This document shows, one piece after another, positions 10,101-17,584 of a stretch of DNA of 40,640 nt. The stretch comes from Desulfovibrio sp. Lineage in GTDB: Bacteria > Desulfobacterota > Desulfovibrionia > Desulfovibrionales > Desulfovibrionaceae. The stretch is from assembly GCA_031291035.1 (NCBI GenBank), contig JAISLI010000028.1:1-40640 (forward strand), in the 5' to 3' direction. The translations under genes were made by a program, and so were the position numbers. A model generated the notes under the pieces. It did not search any database. It saw nothing but the letters and a program-made list of their open reading frames with translations, and had not been told where the DNA came from. Within the stretch, counting starts at the first letter, position 1, and the number at the start of each line of letters is the position of its first letter.

Positions 10101-10956
10101 AGCTGAAATCAGGGAGAAGGGGAAGCAAGGCAAGCGCGGCCCCCGGCAGGGAGAGCAGGAAAAATTGAATATTCAGCGTCCTGCTCCGGGCGCCTGTCAG
10201 GTGGCGCCCCACATGCGAGAGCAGCAGCAGAGCCAGGCCCGGTGCAAGCGCGGCCGCCACATCTCCTGTTTCTATGCGTCCGTGGCCGGTCGCGGGTTGC
10301 CCGAGAAATCCCTGCAGGAGCGCCATGCCTACATAGATGGCCGTCCAGAAGCGCCATTGACCTCTTTCGGTGAGGCAGCGAAGAATGCAGAGCAGCATGA
10401 CAACAGCCAGTGAAAACACGCCGGCGGAGCGGGCAAGCCTTTCCGGGTTGTTGGCGATGTCCTCGGGTGTGCGCAACATGGGCTGAAACCACGGGCCGGG
10501 CATGCCGTCCAGGCGGACAAGGCAGGTTTTGGCGTTTTTCTCCGCTTCGGGCAAGGGTGAGATGTTGCGTTTGAACGCGGGCGAGCCGGGCATGCTTTCG
10601 CCCAAATCCAGAAATATGACGGATGCGGGCGCGCCGTCGGACAGAGGGGACAAAATGAAACGCAGCCAGACGGCGCCGGTTTCATACGGCATGTTTTTGA
10701 GGTCGAACTGTCGGAATGCCTGGGCGTTTTCAGCCGATGTGACTTCCTTTTCGTCCATTTCGCCGCTTTTGTCCAAAAAATAGTCGAGATAGGGCGCAAG
10801 CGGCATATTTGGCGTCGTCAGTGACGGCGGGACCATACGTTGCAAGGGTTGCGTCCGGGCCTGGCAAACATGCGTGACAACAAACAGCGCCACCAGGCAG
10901 AGCAGGAGACCGGTTCCGCCTTTTCCCATAAGTCTGTCGTGAAAAGTCTGTCTCAT
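7171..10956 (-). CDS. 7TM-type sensor with degenerate kinase, receiver and HPt domains
   Basis: A 1261-residue membrane sensor. Order: signal/TM segment (14-30), periplasmic domain of the 7TMR-DISM kind (about 35-175), seven likely membrane helices (about 178-362), kinase-like region (about 425-625), receiver-like domain (637-757), a long Pro/Ser/Ala-rich linker (about 760-1165) and a helical HPt-like C-terminus. The phosphotransfer residues look replaced throughout. At the H-box, EDAVRIPLEDL puts Asp430 where His is expected. The N-box reads LLLESAVRAT without the Mg-binding Asn, although DTGSGMPP is kept. In the receiver the acid pair reads AE (644-645), the phospho-Asp position is His688 (LLVLHGRF) and the Lys is Glu740 (LAEPV). 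In the HPt, AQRIAAESEDFG has Gln1206 for His. It probably senses or scaffolds without phosphorelay, and is likely co-transcribed with cls. Confidence 0.85.
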   Translation of the reverse strand: MRQTFHDRLMGKGGTGLLLCLVALFVVTHVCQARTQPLQRMVPPSLTTPNMPLAPYLDYFLDKSGEMDEKEVTSAENAQAFRQFDLKNMPYETGAVWLRFILSPLSDGAPASVIFLDLGESMPGSPAFKRNISPLPEAEKNAKTCLVRLDGMPGPWFQPMLRTPEDIANNPERLARSAGVFSLAVVMLLCILRCLTERGQWRFWTAIYVGMALLQGFLGQPATGHGRIETGDVAAALAPGLALLLLSHVGRHLTGARSRTLNIQFFLLSLPGAALALLPLLPDFSWTTRYSDLWPLGTLLYVPSAMGAVMMGIPRTGRFLLGCLLPPLFTAAGLLLAGGDIPAGLLASAPLWGIVLSAMVIATTSISADEAGHMAAADEAGRMAAAEVYDLEEPLGDSNLRIIPAVQPPDEQTGTQAAASPELPPTLVEDAVRIPLEDLMRAGAALEHCALPPAVRQYVANMLDAARSVTNIISNPLSKLQTPANKTSGIFNLQHLMRNAHDSVAPMAKTSGIGLAWYMPPHLGHMYEGEAENLEQTVRLLLESAVRATRHGAVQFSVTRVPESMNAGHLLFTVKDTGSGMPPHNRSSLALTRAWELVGSNNGFLGMECSPQGTTVAFTLHLKCREDEVQENEQTSVPHVIIVAESAVDRQLLSHMLKSLPCKSSEARSLHEALLLHKENPALLLVLHGRFTYSPASLLQQFTSAALVDSLPFCKFLGITRDDSRWDVMAQEGFTHALAEPVDSESFCMTVRGILDALPHKGAAAEDDARTAAEPERPNSAAGPQESGMPADDATMRALSGPEDEHHSSGRPAERDTFAADAMSASITQIKIPDITALPDLLSFAESLLDSAKNPMDKHAQITPADDFGGLFGSVPQQPLDMHSPDSKDAAPPETDNGLSGPFATHQKISREKPLAESEIPPAPAQNGNPARSEEDGTRDAPAISDNSAANATPPPMEEAMGDNKVPYPRPKHARRKFPHRKSSPVPSTPPRDISDNAGPRESETSRQEAPASPPPSPQMPDSAVRRPLLNASDKSVEWVGGEPMPIPSPPKKTATAAPLRGRLEIRAVRKEKTETDSPGRSPHTPPAAPGPVKHAEDVAPAPSAKKADPAPAIAPSSEAKPQDRPFMDFIAGVSRQNPGNAPQRTDDQPAGAAESPEGELTAKPQNRRETDNTMLQLVERLDRAATDARSAFTQQRAAAVGEAAQRIAAESEDFGLRVLARMARCVERAARARDMNALRDLLPELMIAVERNRIALMPRN
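9805..9858 (-). repeat. 27-bp tandem duplication inside the sensor gene
   Basis: Two near-identical 27-base units encode the neighbouring peptides ADEAGHMAA and ADEAGRMAA (about residues 368-386), between the last membrane helix and the kinase-like region. The duplication keeps the frame and lengthens the linker after the membrane domain. Confidence 0.7.
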
Positions 10957-11335
10957 ACCTGTTTCCGTCTCAAATTTTTTCGCGGCGCTCTGGCGGCCGC
11001 GTAAAAAACAGGGGTATCATTGAAAATGTTTACTGTAATTACGTATAAATATAAAAACAACGCCAAGCCGCGCCGCTGTTCGCTGCGCCGTGCCAGGCCG
11101 GCGTTTTGAGAATTGACCGCAACAATAACAATTGAGATGGTGGAAACTGTATTTCATTTTTTCAAAAAAGAAAAGGCGGATTTTGCCACGGTGTTATTCT
11201 CAACTTCTCGGCATTGCCCGCAAATTTTGGGCATGGTAAAATAGCGGCCTGAATTCGTCAAAATTTCCTTTATGATCTGAAATCCTTCCCTGCGGCAAGA
11301 GGATTGAAACATATTGACTTTTTCGGACATGACGG
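10957..11335. other. AT-rich intergenic region upstream of the sensor gene
   Basis: These 379 bases carry no supported gene. The part next to the sensor start is AT-rich and is the likely place for its minus-strand promoter; TTGTTT with TACAGT 17 bases away, read on the minus strand near 11030-11060, is a weak candidate. A 5-bp stem (TGCCC ... GGGCA, about 11214-11232) lies downstream of the Nudix-like gene, without a T-run. Confidence 0.4.
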
Positions 11336-11845
11336 TTAGGGACGAATATAGCCGTTTTGCAGGACAACGCGCATGTATGGCGAAAGCATGTCGCCGAAGT
11401 GCGCGTCCAGTCCTTTGAGTTCGTCATAATCCAGCAGCAGATGCCGCTCCGGCGTGTCTGTCAGAGCCATAACAGCGGCGAGGGGTAGTCTGGATTCAAA
11501 AACGGCGACAAAACTGTGCCCGTTTTCCCCGCAAGGGGGGTACACTCCGACGGGCAGAATTCGGGTTTGCAGGCCCCAGTGCCTGTGCAGAGTCTTTGCG
11601 GCGCATGTCGCACAGGATTGCCCGGCGGGCACGGGCGCGACAGAGGAGAACCCCCAGCCGGATTTTTTCTGAAAACTCAACAAAAAACGTCCCGCGGCGT
11701 CACGAAGCAGAATGGCGATGGAGCGGTGGAGCAGATGCTGGGACACTATGTTTTCATGGTTCATGACACCCAGGGGCCTATTGCGGGCATCCACAATTTC
11801 AACGCCGTTACGAATTCGGCCGGGGGTTGGGCTGAGTGTGAGCAT
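11336..11845 (-). CDS. Nudix-fold protein with a degenerate Nudix box
   Basis: The 169-residue product resembles the isopentenyl-diphosphate isomerase/YfcD branch of Nudix proteins: EIVDARNRPLGVMNHENI, then LHRSIAILLRDAAGRFLLSFQKK, then SSVAPVPAGQS. Where the Nudix box should read G-x5-E-x7-RE-x2-EE-x-G, this protein has GQSCATCAAKTLHRHWGL. The metal-binding glutamates are gone, replaced by Lys/Thr and Arg/His. A new CxxC (ATCAA region) appears instead. Hydrolase activity is unlikely by the usual mechanism. The start at 11845 has AGGAAAG at good spacing on the minus strand. The gene is divergent from rimI and their 5' ends nearly touch or overlap. Confidence 0.75.
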   Translation of the reverse strand: MLTLSPTPGRIRNGVEIVDARNRPLGVMNHENIVSQHLLHRSIAILLRDAAGRFLLSFQKKSGWGFSSVAPVPAGQSCATCAAKTLHRHWGLQTRILPVGVYPPCGENGHSFVAVFESRLPLAAVMALTDTPERHLLLDYDELKGLDAHFGDMLSPYMRVVLQNGYIRP

Positions 11846-12353
11846 TATATCGCTTTCCTGTAAAACTCCTGTGTGTTTTCAACGTCTTGACAAAAACCAC
11901 GCCAAGGCGGTGCATGCGCTTGAGCAAAGTTGTTTTTCCATGCCCTGGTCCGAGGAGCAGTGCCGCGGAGCCTTTACGCAACCCTTTTTTGCGGCGTTTG
12001 GGCTCATGCGCGGCACACGCCTCCTTGCGTATGTGTCTGTCTACCATACGGCCGATGAACTGGAAATACTCAATCTGGCCGTCAACCCGTCGGAGCGCCG
12101 TCAGGGACTGGGACGCCGCATATTGGACATGGCCTTGCGGGTGGCCCGTAAAATGGGTATAGAAAAGGTCATGCTTGATGTTCGCGCGGGTAATTATCCG
12201 GCCGTATCGCTTTATCAAAGCTGCGGATTCGTCAGGGTGGCTGTTCGATCCCATTATTATTCAGACACGGGGGAAGACGCGTTGACATATGTCTGCCGGC
12301 TGCGTTCTTTTTCCGCTACGGGGGCTGATTGTGCAAAAAATCATAGCCGCTAA
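11838..12353 (+). CDS. rimI: Ribosomal protein alanine N-acetyltransferase (GNAT family)
   Basis: RimI-type GNAT enzymes acetylate the N-terminal alanine of ribosomal protein S18 with acetyl-CoA. The core is clear: ALEQSCFSMPWSEEQ at the N-terminus, LEILNLAVNPSERRQGLGRRIL (acetyl-CoA-binding R/Q-x-x-G-x-G/A loop RRQGLG) and VRAGNYPAVSLYQSCGFV. The start is uncertain. GTG at 11838 (with a GGGGG run upstream) would overlap the divergent Nudix-like gene by a few bases; GTG at 11871 would avoid overlap but has no ribosome binding site. The 3' end overlaps the start of tpiA by 23 bases. Confidence 0.85.
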   Translation: MSIISLSCKTPVCFQRLDKNHAKAVHALEQSCFSMPWSEEQCRGAFTQPFFAAFGLMRGTRLLAYVSVYHTADELEILNLAVNPSERRQGLGRRILDMALRVARKMGIEKVMLDVRAGNYPAVSLYQSCGFVRVAVRSHYYSDTGEDALTYVCRLRSFSATGADCAKNHSR

Positions 12354-13083
12354 CTGGAAAATGTACAAATCACGCCCGGAGGCCAGAAAAACAGCCGCGG
12401 AGTTGCGCGGCCTGCTGTCGGCGGAGTATCCGCCCGGCAAACGTGTCGTGATTTTTCCTTCGTTTACAAATCTGTCTGATGTTTTGGACATCTTTGCCGC
12501 AACCCCCTGCGTGACTGTCGGCGCGCAAAATTTTTATCCTGCCGTGGAAGGAGCTTACACCGGCGAGATATCGCTGACCATGTTGCGGGAAATGGGGGTG
12601 TCCCGGGTTTTGGCCGGGCATTCCGAGCGGCGTCATCTGTTGGGGGAAGCGGATGAACTTGTCGCGCGCAAAACCGCCTTTGCCCTGAAGCAGGGCTTTT
12701 CCGTCATGCTTTGCATTGGAGAAACATTGGCCGAACGCGAGGCGGGTGACCTTGTCAGGGCGCTCTCCCGTCAGACAGGCGCGGCCCTCGCCGATTTGCC
12801 GGCGGCCTGCCTTGCGCGGCTGAGCATAGCCTATGAACCCGTTTGGGCCATAGGCACCGGGAAGGTGGCCGGTCCCGCCGAAGTTCTTGAGGCCCATGCC
12901 GAGGTACGCGCGCTGGTTGCGCGAATTTTCGGGGATGCCGGCCGGAATGTCCCCATCCTTTACGGAGGCAGCGTCAAGCCGGATAACGCGGCAACGCTTC
13001 TGAAACTTGACAATGTGGACGGTCTTCTGGTAGGAGGGGCGTCCTTGAACGCCGAGAGTTTCCTGCGCATTATCAGGGCCTGA
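12331..13083 (+). CDS. tpiA: Triosephosphate isomerase
   Basis: The glycolytic enzyme interconverting dihydroxyacetone phosphate and glyceraldehyde 3-phosphate. The 250-residue length is typical. Catalytic Lys10 lies in AANWKMYK, the electrophile His in AGHSERR, and the catalytic Glu in AYEPVWAIGTGK; the phosphate loop YGGSVKPDN and LVGGASL are present. GTG at 12331 is chosen because the product then begins QKIIAANWKM as expected, with GGGGG seven bases upstream; the longer frame from 12289 adds a nonconserved tail. It overlaps rimI by 23 bases, so translation is probably coupled. fba and gap lie about 5.6 kb downstream in a separate unit. Confidence 0.97.
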   Translation: MQKIIAANWKMYKSRPEARKTAAELRGLLSAEYPPGKRVVIFPSFTNLSDVLDIFAATPCVTVGAQNFYPAVEGAYTGEISLTMLREMGVSRVLAGHSERRHLLGEADELVARKTAFALKQGFSVMLCIGETLAEREAGDLVRALSRQTGAALADLPAACLARLSIAYEPVWAIGTGKVAGPAEVLEAHAEVRALVARIFGDAGRNVPILYGGSVKPDNAATLLKLDNVDGLLVGGASLNAESFLRIIRA

Positions 13084-13170
13084 ATTGCGCTTGTTCCCGG
13101 ACTGCCGCGGATCGCTTTTCGGGGTTTTACGCAATGTTACGATCATGTTGCCGACGGCCGGGAGGAAATC

Positions 13171-13572
13171 GTGCAAACCATTATTTTGACGCTGCATATC
13201 ATTGTATGCGTTTTTCTTGTGATTCTTATTTTGCTTCAGGCCGGCAAGGAAGGCATGGGCGTTATTTTTGGCGGCGGCAACACCTCTGTTTTCGGCAGCG
13301 CCGGCGCCGGGGGGATTCTGGTCAAGCTGACCACCCTGATGGCGGTGGTTTTTGTCATTACCTCGCTGAGCTACACATACGTGACAAGCTCACGGCCGCA
13401 GAGCGAATCGGCCGTATTGAATGTGACAATTGAAGAATCCGTCACTCCCGCGGCGGACAAAACGCCTCCCCAAATGCCGGAAGGCGCGCCGGCAATCGTT
13501 CCCCCCGCCCCTTCCTCCGCGGGCGGGGACAAAAGCCCGGGCGGCGCGGAAAATCAGGAGAGCCGCAATTAG
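13171..13572 (+). CDS. secG: Preprotein translocase subunit SecG
   Basis: SecG is the small membrane partner of SecYE in protein export. Two membrane helices (about residues 2-22 and 50-70) flank the conserved LLQAGKEGMGVIFGGGNTSVFGS loop, shown here only by its ends LLQAGKEG and GGGNTSVFGS. The 133-residue product is longer than the 75-110 residues of many SecGs because of a Pro/Ala-rich, probably disordered tail (about 85-133). GTG at 13171 is preceded by GGGAGGAAATC. The tpiA-secG order is common in bacteria. Confidence 0.95.
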   Translation: MQTIILTLHIIVCVFLVILILLQAGKEGMGVIFGGGNTSVFGSAGAGGILVKLTTLMAVVFVITSLSYTYVTSSRPQSESAVLNVTIEESVTPAADKTPPQMPEGAPAIVPPAPSSAGGDKSPGGAENQESRN

Positions 13573-13596
13573 AGCAATTTCAAAGTGAAATTGCTC
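13572..13596. repeat. Perfect 10-bp inverted repeat after secG
   Basis: GAGCAATTTC, a five-base loop, and GAAATTGCTC form a perfect stem that begins at the last base of the secG stop codon. There is no following T-run (CCAGGCAGGG follows), so it is not a typical terminator. The form is like a REP-type intergenic palindrome; I found no second copy in this window. Confidence 0.6.
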
Positions 13597-13615
13597 CAGG
13601 CAGGGGGAGGAGGGC

Positions 13616-14245
13616 ATGCCGCGGGCTGAACATGGGGAAAAAACGCGAAATGCCGCACACGGGGCCGATGATTCCGAACTGTTCCTCAATGCGGTGGGAC
13701 AGGTGTCTTCCTTGCGTGCGCGCGGGCGCGAGGTGGCGGCAAAACCGATGACCCCGGCGGTTGTCCCGTCGGGCGTTCCGGCCGCGGTCGAACCGCGGAA
13801 ATTTGTGGAAGGCGGGCTTGAGTTCGTGCTCTCCCTGACGGATGAACATCTGGAAGGCCATGTTGTCGGTCTTGACATGGCGGTTGTCGGCAAACTTCGC
13901 GCGGGCGCGCTGAGTCCGGAGGCCCACATTGATCTGCACGGGCTCAATGCCGCGCAGGCCTTTGAAACCTTGCGGGGGTTCATGCGCGGGTGCTGGTACA
14001 GGGGCATGCGCATGGTTTTGGTGGTGCCGGGACGCGGACGCAATTCCCCCAACGGGATGGGGGTGTTGCGGGAAAAACTGCCTCATTGGCTGACTCAGGA
14101 GCCTTTCAAACGGGTGGTGCTCGCCTTTTGTACGGCGCAATCGCATGACGGAGGGCTTGGCGGCATGTATGTGCTTTTGCGCAAATATCGTAAAAAATGC
14201 CGCGTCCGCTGGGAAAAAATACCCGCGGACGCCGATTTGTATTGA
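13616..14245 (+). CDS. Smr domain protein
   Basis: A 209-residue protein with a C-terminal Smr (small MutS-related) domain. IDLHGLNAAQAFETL and the following VVPGRGRNSPNGMGVLRE are the two Smr signatures (DLHG and GRG), and GGLGGMYVLLRK closes the domain. The first roughly 100 residues are poorly conserved and partly low in complexity. Smr domains bind or nick branched DNA or act on RNA at stalled ribosomes; which applies here is not shown. A ribosome binding site (GGGGGAGGAGGG) lies just upstream. The gene is convergent with the DUF1992-mutS unit. Confidence 0.88.
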   Translation: MPRAEHGEKTRNAAHGADDSELFLNAVGQVSSLRARGREVAAKPMTPAVVPSGVPAAVEPRKFVEGGLEFVLSLTDEHLEGHVVGLDMAVVGKLRAGALSPEAHIDLHGLNAAQAFETLRGFMRGCWYRGMRMVLVVPGRGRNSPNGMGVLREKLPHWLTQEPFKRVVLAFCTAQSHDGGLGGMYVLLRKYRKKCRVRWEKIPADADLY

Positions 14246-14267
14246 AAACGCCCATCCCGCGGGCTTG

Positions 14268-14666
14268 TTATTTGTGGCTGAGGCGATCCAGCAGGCGCGC
14301 GTAATAGGGGTCATCCGCATCAAGCCGGATGGAACGCTGATGGCGCGTTTGCGCCCGTAAAATCATAAAACGCAGTTTTTGCATTTGACGCAGGCGCTCC
14401 CGCTCATCCCCGCAACGTTCCAGCAGATCGACCAATCTGTTGATTTCTTTGCGCTCCGCAAGTTCCGGCGGCAGGCAGCCCGCATTGCGCAGTATTTTGT
14501 AAGCCATGCGCAACTCCTCGGGCACGTGGCTCATGTCTTCAATTTCCAGAGGCCGCCCGCTGCCGGGCAAGTTGTCAAATTCGCCGTTGTTCCGGGCCTG
14601 TTCAATGCGCGTTTCGGCAATCAGGCGGATGGCGGAGAATGCGCCCGCATCGTTCATCGGCGTCAT
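14268..14666 (-). CDS. DUF1992 (DnaJC28-like) protein
   Basis: A 132-residue protein of the DUF1992 family, related to the conserved domain of DnaJ homologue subfamily C member 28. The family signature is visible near the N-terminus: ARNNGEFDNLPGSGRPLEIED, here split as NNGEFDNLPG and SGRPLEIED, followed by VPEELRMAYKILRNAGCLPPE. The rest is helical and charged. The function is not established. Its ATG lies six bases after the mutS stop, so it is almost certainly translated from the same mRNA. Confidence 0.85.
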   Translation of the reverse strand: MTPMNDAGAFSAIRLIAETRIEQARNNGEFDNLPGSGRPLEIEDMSHVPEELRMAYKILRNAGCLPPELAERKEINRLVDLLERCGDERERLRQMQKLRFMILRAQTRHQRSIRLDADDPYYARLLDRLSHK

Positions 14667-14672
14667 TGTTTC

Positions 14673-17510
14673 CTACTGTGCATTGCCCGCCGCGTCTGAA
14701 GTTTCGGGCGCGGTCCAGAGTTTTTTCCACTCCGCAATGAGTTTGAGGGCTTCCAGGGGGCTTATGGTTTCAGGGTCCACTTCCCTGAGGCTGCGCAGCA
14801 GAGGATGCTCCGACTGCGGCCTGGTTTCGCATTCCCCGGACGGCCTCGCGGCTTCCTTCAACGGCGTGTTCGTTCCGGCGGGTGCGCCGGAACAGGGCAG
14901 CTTCATGGCAAGCGCGGCGACCGTCTTGTGATTTTGCGTACGGCCGCGTTCCAGCCGGGCAAGAATGATTTTTGCCCGCTGCACCACCGGCGCGGGCACG
15001 CCGGCGAGCCTGGCCACTTCAATGCCGTAACTGCGGTCTGACGGGCCGGGAACGAGCCTGTGCAGGAAGATGATTTCATTATTGTATTCGCGTATGGCTA
15101 TATTCATGGTAAAAACATTGGGGATTACGCCTTCCAGGGCGGTCAGTTCATGATAATGCGTGGCAAAAAGCGTGCGTAGCGAGCAGTTGCGCGTTTTCGT
15201 CAACTCTTCCACGACCGCCCAGGCCAGGGCAACGCCGTCGAACGTGCTTGTGCCGCGGCCGATCTCATCCAGGATGATCAGGCTGCGGGGCCCGGCCTGG
15301 CGCAAAATGCGGGCTGTCTCCATCATCTCGACCATGAAGGTGCTCTGACTTTCCGTCAGGTTGTCCGATGCTCCAACGCGGGAAAAAAGCCGGTCAACAA
15401 GGCCTATGGTCGCCTGTTCGGCAGGCACCAGGGATCCCATTTGAGCGAGCAGGCAGATAAGGGCCACCTGTCTGAGTATGGTGGATTTGCCGGCCATATT
15501 GGGGCCCGTGAGCAGGCACAGGCGGTGTTTATGATCCAGCGAAAAACTGTTGGGAACAAAAACCGCGCTGCCGACGATGCTTTCCACAACAGGATGACGC
15601 CCCTCGCGGATGTCAAGATTGGCGTCATCCGTAAGAACAGGGCGATTCCATCTGAGTTTGCGTCCCGTTTCAGCGAGGCTCTGCCAGTAATCAAGCTGCG
15701 CGACGCAGTCCGCCGCGTGAAAAATCCGTTCGCGTTGCTGCGCCATATGCTCCCGAAGATCCTGAAAAAGCTTGTATTCAAGGCTGTTACGGCGGTCCGT
15801 GGCCGAAAGTATTTCCGTTTCAAGCTTTTTGAGTTCCTCCGTTGTATACCGCTCCGCGTTGGCGAGCGTCTGCCGGCGGATGAAGCGCTCAGGCAACGCC
15901 AGCGCGTCCGCGCCGCGGTGCAGCTCATAATAATAGCCGAAGACGCGATTATAGCCGATTTTCAGTTTGCCGACGCCTGTCGACCTCTGTTCATCCCCGA
16001 GCATGGCCTGGAGTTTCTCCCCGCCGTGCTCAATCAGGTCAAGAAGGGCGTCAAGATCGGCGTGGTAACCCGTTTTGAACAGCCCGCCCTCCGTGATACT
16101 CGTGGCCGGATTTTCAACCAGGGCTGAATATAGAAATTTTGTGCAGTCTTCCAGCAGGTCGCTGTTGTCAATCAGGCGCCTGAAGGCCTCGGGCAGAGGG
16201 GTATTGGTTTCGTCGCGGACTTCCTCCGCGGCTTTTGCGGGTTTCGCAACGGCAGCGTACAGGTCGGGAAGAGCGGCCAGCGAAGCGCGCAAAGTTATAA
16301 AATCCTGCGGTGTTGCGCGGTTCAGGGATATTCTGGTGCAGATGCGCTCAAGATCGCCAATCTTTTTGAGGACCGCGCGCAGGGCGGCGCGGGCGGCGTC
16401 GTTGTCGCGCAAATAGGCCACAGCGTCCTGAATTCTGAGTATGGGACCGATTTCACGCCAGGGATGATGGAGCATATCCTCAAGCAGGCGTGAACCCATG
16501 GGGGTTGCGGTTTCATCAAGCAAATGCCTGAGTGTGCCTTTGCCTTTGCGGCCGTTGAGGCGGGTAAAAATTTCCAGGTGGGCCTCGGTGAGTTCGTCAA
16601 TGATGAGCCGGCGCGATAAATTGAGTATTTCTATGGAATTCAGATGGCCTGTCGCGCTCATCTGGGTTGCGTCCAGATAACGCAAAAGCGCGCCGTAGGC
16701 GCGCATCAATGTGTTTTTGCCCCGCAGGTCTGAAATGTCCGGCTGTCGCGTTCCCCGGATTTCCAATACACGCTCCGTGGCGCGCGTGAGGTCAAAATCC
16801 CTGGAGGGCAGGCGCAACAGGCGTATCTCTTCAAATTTGCATTGAGGCGGCAGGACATAATTTTCGGGGAGCAACAATTCTTTCGGAACAAGTTTCTGCA
16901 CCCAGTGCCAGAGGTCAGCCTGACGTCTGAATTCAATGCCGGTGCACTGTCCGGTGGAAACATCGGCATAGACAAGGCCGCAACAGCTGTCATGGGTATT
17001 CCCGCAAAGCGCCGCGAGATAGTTATGCTGTTTTGCGTCAAGAATGTCGTCTTCAAGCACTGTGCCGGGGGTGATGACCCTGGTGACCGCCCGCTGCACC
17101 AGGCCTTTTGCCAGCCGGGAGTCTTCAGTCTGGTCGCAGATGGCGACACTGTACCCCTTGCCGATAAGCTCGGCAATATAACTTCGCGCGGAATGCCACG
17201 GAATGCCGCACATGGGCACGGGATTCGGGGCGTTTTTGTTTCTGGCGGTAAGTGTTATCTGCAGTTCCCTGGCGGCGGTGAGCGCGTCGTCAAAGAAAAG
17301 TTCGTAAAAATCGCCCATACGGTAAAAAAGGAGCGCCTCAGGGTGCTCCGCCTTGATACGCCTGTATTGCGCGAACATGGGCGTTGTCTTGGCGGAATCG
17401 TCGGACATCGCGGTGTGCGGGTCGGCCGGCGGCATGGGGGTGTCAGTTCCGGGGGGTAGTCCGCCGCTTTTCGCGGCCTTGCCCGGCGGCATAAAGGGAG
17501 ATGCGTCCAT
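14673..17510 (-). CDS. mutS: DNA mismatch repair protein MutS
   Basis: MutS recognises mismatches and starts mismatch repair. All domains are present in the 945-residue product: the mismatch-reading Phe-x-Glu in YRMGDFYELFFDDA, the connector, lever and clamp regions, then the ATPase with Walker A TGPNMAGKSTILRQ, Walker B LIILDEIGRGTSTFDG and the TLFATHYHELT switch. Two starts are possible. At 17510 a 34-residue nonconserved leader precedes MSDDSAKTTPMFAQY; AAGG sits seven bases upstream, while the internal ATG at 17408 has no ribosome binding site. I keep 17510. No mutL is nearby. A MutH-type nuclease at 29082 belongs to a restriction cassette, not to this gene. Confidence 0.97.
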   Translation of the reverse strand: MDASPFMPPGKAAKSGGLPPGTDTPMPPADPHTAMSDDSAKTTPMFAQYRRIKAEHPEALLFYRMGDFYELFFDDALTAARELQITLTARNKNAPNPVPMCGIPWHSARSYIAELIGKGYSVAICDQTEDSRLAKGLVQRAVTRVITPGTVLEDDILDAKQHNYLAALCGNTHDSCCGLVYADVSTGQCTGIEFRRQADLWHWVQKLVPKELLLPENYVLPPQCKFEEIRLLRLPSRDFDLTRATERVLEIRGTRQPDISDLRGKNTLMRAYGALLRYLDATQMSATGHLNSIEILNLSRRLIIDELTEAHLEIFTRLNGRKGKGTLRHLLDETATPMGSRLLEDMLHHPWREIGPILRIQDAVAYLRDNDAARAALRAVLKKIGDLERICTRISLNRATPQDFITLRASLAALPDLYAAVAKPAKAAEEVRDETNTPLPEAFRRLIDNSDLLEDCTKFLYSALVENPATSITEGGLFKTGYHADLDALLDLIEHGGEKLQAMLGDEQRSTGVGKLKIGYNRVFGYYYELHRGADALALPERFIRRQTLANAERYTTEELKKLETEILSATDRRNSLEYKLFQDLREHMAQQRERIFHAADCVAQLDYWQSLAETGRKLRWNRPVLTDDANLDIREGRHPVVESIVGSAVFVPNSFSLDHKHRLCLLTGPNMAGKSTILRQVALICLLAQMGSLVPAEQATIGLVDRLFSRVGASDNLTESQSTFMVEMMETARILRQAGPRSLIILDEIGRGTSTFDGVALAWAVVEELTKTRNCSLRTLFATHYHELTALEGVIPNVFTMNIAIREYNNEIIFLHRLVPGPSDRSYGIEVARLAGVPAPVVQRAKIILARLERGRTQNHKTVAALAMKLPCSGAPAGTNTPLKEAARPSGECETRPQSEHPLLRSLREVDPETISPLEALKLIAEWKKLWTAPETSDAAGNAQ

Positions 17511-17584
17511 AGATTGACCTTGTCCTCCGCCGGGGACGGCAAACGGGGCAGGCGGGCGTGTCAGCCGTTGCGGCGGGCTGACTG

